This document shows, one piece after another, positions 39,916 to 40,934 of a DNA stretch of 40,934 bases. Every line of letters begins with the position of its first letter. Positions within the stretch are counted from its first letter, which is position 1. A program made the position numbers and the translations under genes. Under the pieces are notes generated by a model, which was not told the DNA's origin, did not search any database, and saw only the letters and a program-made list of their open reading frames with translations. Origin of the DNA: Pseudorhodobacter antarcticus (GTDB lineage: Bacteria; Pseudomonadota; Alphaproteobacteria; Rhodobacterales; Rhodobacteraceae); assembly GCF_900110135.1 (NCBI RefSeq), contig NZ_FOCO01000027.1, forward strand, positions 1 to 40,934, given 5' to 3'.

Positions 39916-40485
39916 ATGACGAATGATACTGGAACGATGATCACGCGACGTGGGCTGCTTGGGGCTTTCGCAGCGACAGCGTTGATCGCGACCCCCACCT
40001 ACAGCAATGCTTTCGGGTTTTTGCGCGGCGCCGGCGATATTCGGCGCATCAAGATGTATTCGGGCCGCACAGGTGAAAGCATCGACACCATTTATTGGGT
40101 CGAAGGCGAGTACATCAAAGAAGCGTTGAAAGAAATCAACCACTTCATGCGCGATTGGCGGTCGGGTGATACCGTAAATATGGACCCGCGCACGGTTGAT
40201 ATCATGGCCGCCTCGCACCGTCTGATGGACGCGTCCGAACCTTATATGATGCTGTCAGGCTATCGCAGCCCCAAAACCAACGCGATGCTGCGATCCAAAT
40301 CTGGTGGCGTTGCGCGCAATTCCTTGCATATGAAAGGCCAAGCGGCCGATCTGCGTTTGAAATCCCGCTCCACCGGGCAAATGGCCAAGGCGGCTGCGGC
40401 CTGTGCCTCTGGCGGGGTTGGCAAATACAGCCGCTCCAACTTCGTGCATATGGATTGCGGCCCGGTTCGCTCTTGGGGCGGCTAA
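39916..40485 (+). CDS. DUF882/YcbK-like, M15-type peptidoglycan protein, Tat-exported
   Basis: The 189-residue protein has a twin-arginine signal (TRRGLLGAFAATALIA, about residues 10-25) and a DUF882 domain. The metal-binding pattern of the M15 superfamily is visible: SLHMKGQAADLRL (His and Asp) and FVHMDCGPVRSW (His). YcbK/DUF882 proteins act on or near murein, and in E. coli ycbK lies beside the L,D-transpeptidase gene ycbB, as here. ATG 39916 is used; an in-frame ATG at 39937 (MITRRGLLG) is also possible and would leave a standard short Tat n-region. Confidence 0.9.
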   Translation: MTNDTGTMITRRGLLGAFAATALIATPTYSNAFGFLRGAGDIRRIKMYSGRTGESIDTIYWVEGEYIKEALKEINHFMRDWRSGDTVNMDPRTVDIMAASHRLMDASEPYMMLSGYRSPKTNAMLRSKSGGVARNSLHMKGQAADLRLKSRSTGQMAKAAAACASGGVGKYSRSNFVHMDCGPVRSWGG

Positions 40486-40550
40486 CCCCCACGCCCTTGA
40501 ATTAAAAAAGGCGTCCTAACCCCCAGCCCCTACGGTAAATGTTGAAAGGG

Positions 40551-40577
40551 GAGTCGCTGTTGCGGCTCTTCTTTTTT
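40551..40577 (+). terminator. Intrinsic terminator after the DUF882 gene
   Basis: GAGTCGC pairs with GCGGCTC (one G-T pair) around TGTT, followed by TTC and six T residues (40572-40577). It lies 65 bases beyond the DUF882 stop and ahead of the IS5 element. Confidence 0.7.
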
Positions 40578-40589
40578 ATGATTAATACT

Positions 40590-40934
40590 GGCTCTGTTGC
40601 ACAAATGGTCTGACGGTGAGGGTTCCCCTATCCCCGGACAGACTTATCCCACGACTTCTGTAATGGGCGTGCCGAGAGTGGTGAAGCCGTTCAGGACGGC
40701 AACACGAACTTGGAACTCCGCGACCTGACGGTCGAAGTCCCGCGCCATAAGGCGCTGACCCAGCAGTTTGACACAGTGCATCTTTGTTTCGACGCGGCTT
40801 CGGCGGTGATAGCCGCTCCATCGTCGCCATATCGTCCGGCCGAAGCGTTTCGACGCGCGGAGGGCCTCGTTCCGCGCGATCGCGCCAGGAGTGTCGGGTT
40901 TCCATGGCTTGGCGTTCTTGCGCGGCGGAATGAT
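40590..40934 (-). mobile_element. IS5-family element, one end only, cut by window edge
   Basis: GGCTCTGTTGCACAAA (40590-40605) is a typical terminal inverted repeat for IS5-family elements, just after an AT-rich target. The transposase gene inside ends at 40644. The other end lies outside the window, so element length and target duplication could not be checked. Confidence 0.65.
40644..40934 (-). CDS. IS5-family transposase, C-terminal part, cut by window edge
   Basis: The visible 96 residues begin IIPPRKNAKPWKPDTPGAIA and end ITEVVG before TAA (40644-40646). The DDE catalytic C-terminus is intact: YHRRSRVETKMHCVK carries the Y-(2)-R-(3)-E-(6)-K signature of IS4/IS5-type transposases, including the last catalytic Glu. 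The N-terminal part with the two Asp residues lies beyond the window, so it is unknown whether the gene is whole. It reads on the minus strand, away from the core genes. Confidence 0.88.
   Translation of the reverse strand: MIPPRKNAKPWKPDTPGAIARNEALRASKRFGRTIWRRWSGYHRRSRVETKMHCVKLLGQRLMARDFDRQVAEFQVRVAVLNGFTTLGTPITEVVG

Noticed and set aside
1-40934. tRNA, rRNA, CRISPR array or prophage genes
   Set aside because: None was found by eye: no spaced direct repeats, no cloverleaf, no phage structural or integrase genes.

Overview
The window looks like a stretch of core chromosome from an alphaproteobacterium of the Rhodobacterales (Roseobacter/Rhodobacter group). The grounds are the unbroken block dusB(nifR3)-ntrB-ntrC-ntrY-ntrX-trkA-trkH-hfq-hflX, NtrC and NtrX proteins that lack the sigma-54 contact loop, the divergent DUF6456/DUF6477 pair, a non-pyrrolysine MttB-family gene, and a base composition rich in G and C by eye. 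No rRNA, tRNA or CRISPR array is visible. Both ends are insertion sequences: an IS110-family gene that appears to sit inside an IS3-family remnant on the left (1-926), and the 3' end of an IS5-family transposase on the right (40590-40934).

Layout. 1028-1378: RidA-family protein. 5151-1411 (minus): zwf-pgl-pgi, which feeds glucose 6-phosphate into 6-phosphogluconate, with a perfect palindromic LacI-type operator just upstream. 6248-5385 (minus) and 6330-8789 (plus): a 3-hydroxyisobutyrate dehydrogenase-like enzyme and a penicillin-acylase-family (S45) hydrolase, divergent. 20635-8810 (minus): tRNA dihydrouridine synthase, two nitrogen two-component systems, the Trk potassium system, Hfq and HflX. 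20826-22934 (plus): ispD, ispF, pgpA, cinA. 23378-22926 (minus): COQ10/RatA-type START protein. 23463-25661 (plus): hpt, a Mug-like DNA glycosylase, a 60-residue membrane protein and a di-haem cytochrome c.

25739-34169 holds lipA, aqpZ, the DUF6456 and DUF6477 genes, an MttB-family methyltransferase, a probably leaderless guaA and a HerA-like ATPase of the YjgR type. 34170-34687 has no protein gene but carries two candidate small RNAs in tandem, each ending in an intrinsic terminator, then a promoter, an inverted repeat and a 14-bp tandem repeat in front of an invasion-associated-locus-B (IalB) gene.

39610-35378 (minus) is a cell-envelope operon: L,D-transpeptidase, LpxD, a dedicated acyl carrier protein and a beta-ketoacyl-ACP synthase. 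A DUF882 (M15-like, Tat-exported) peptidoglycan gene is divergent from it at 39916.

Most of the window is ordinary core genome. The parts most worth a second look are the 34.2-34.7 kb RNA region, the lpxD-ACP-ketosynthase trio, the possible bridge-RNA end of the IS110 element and the zwf operator.
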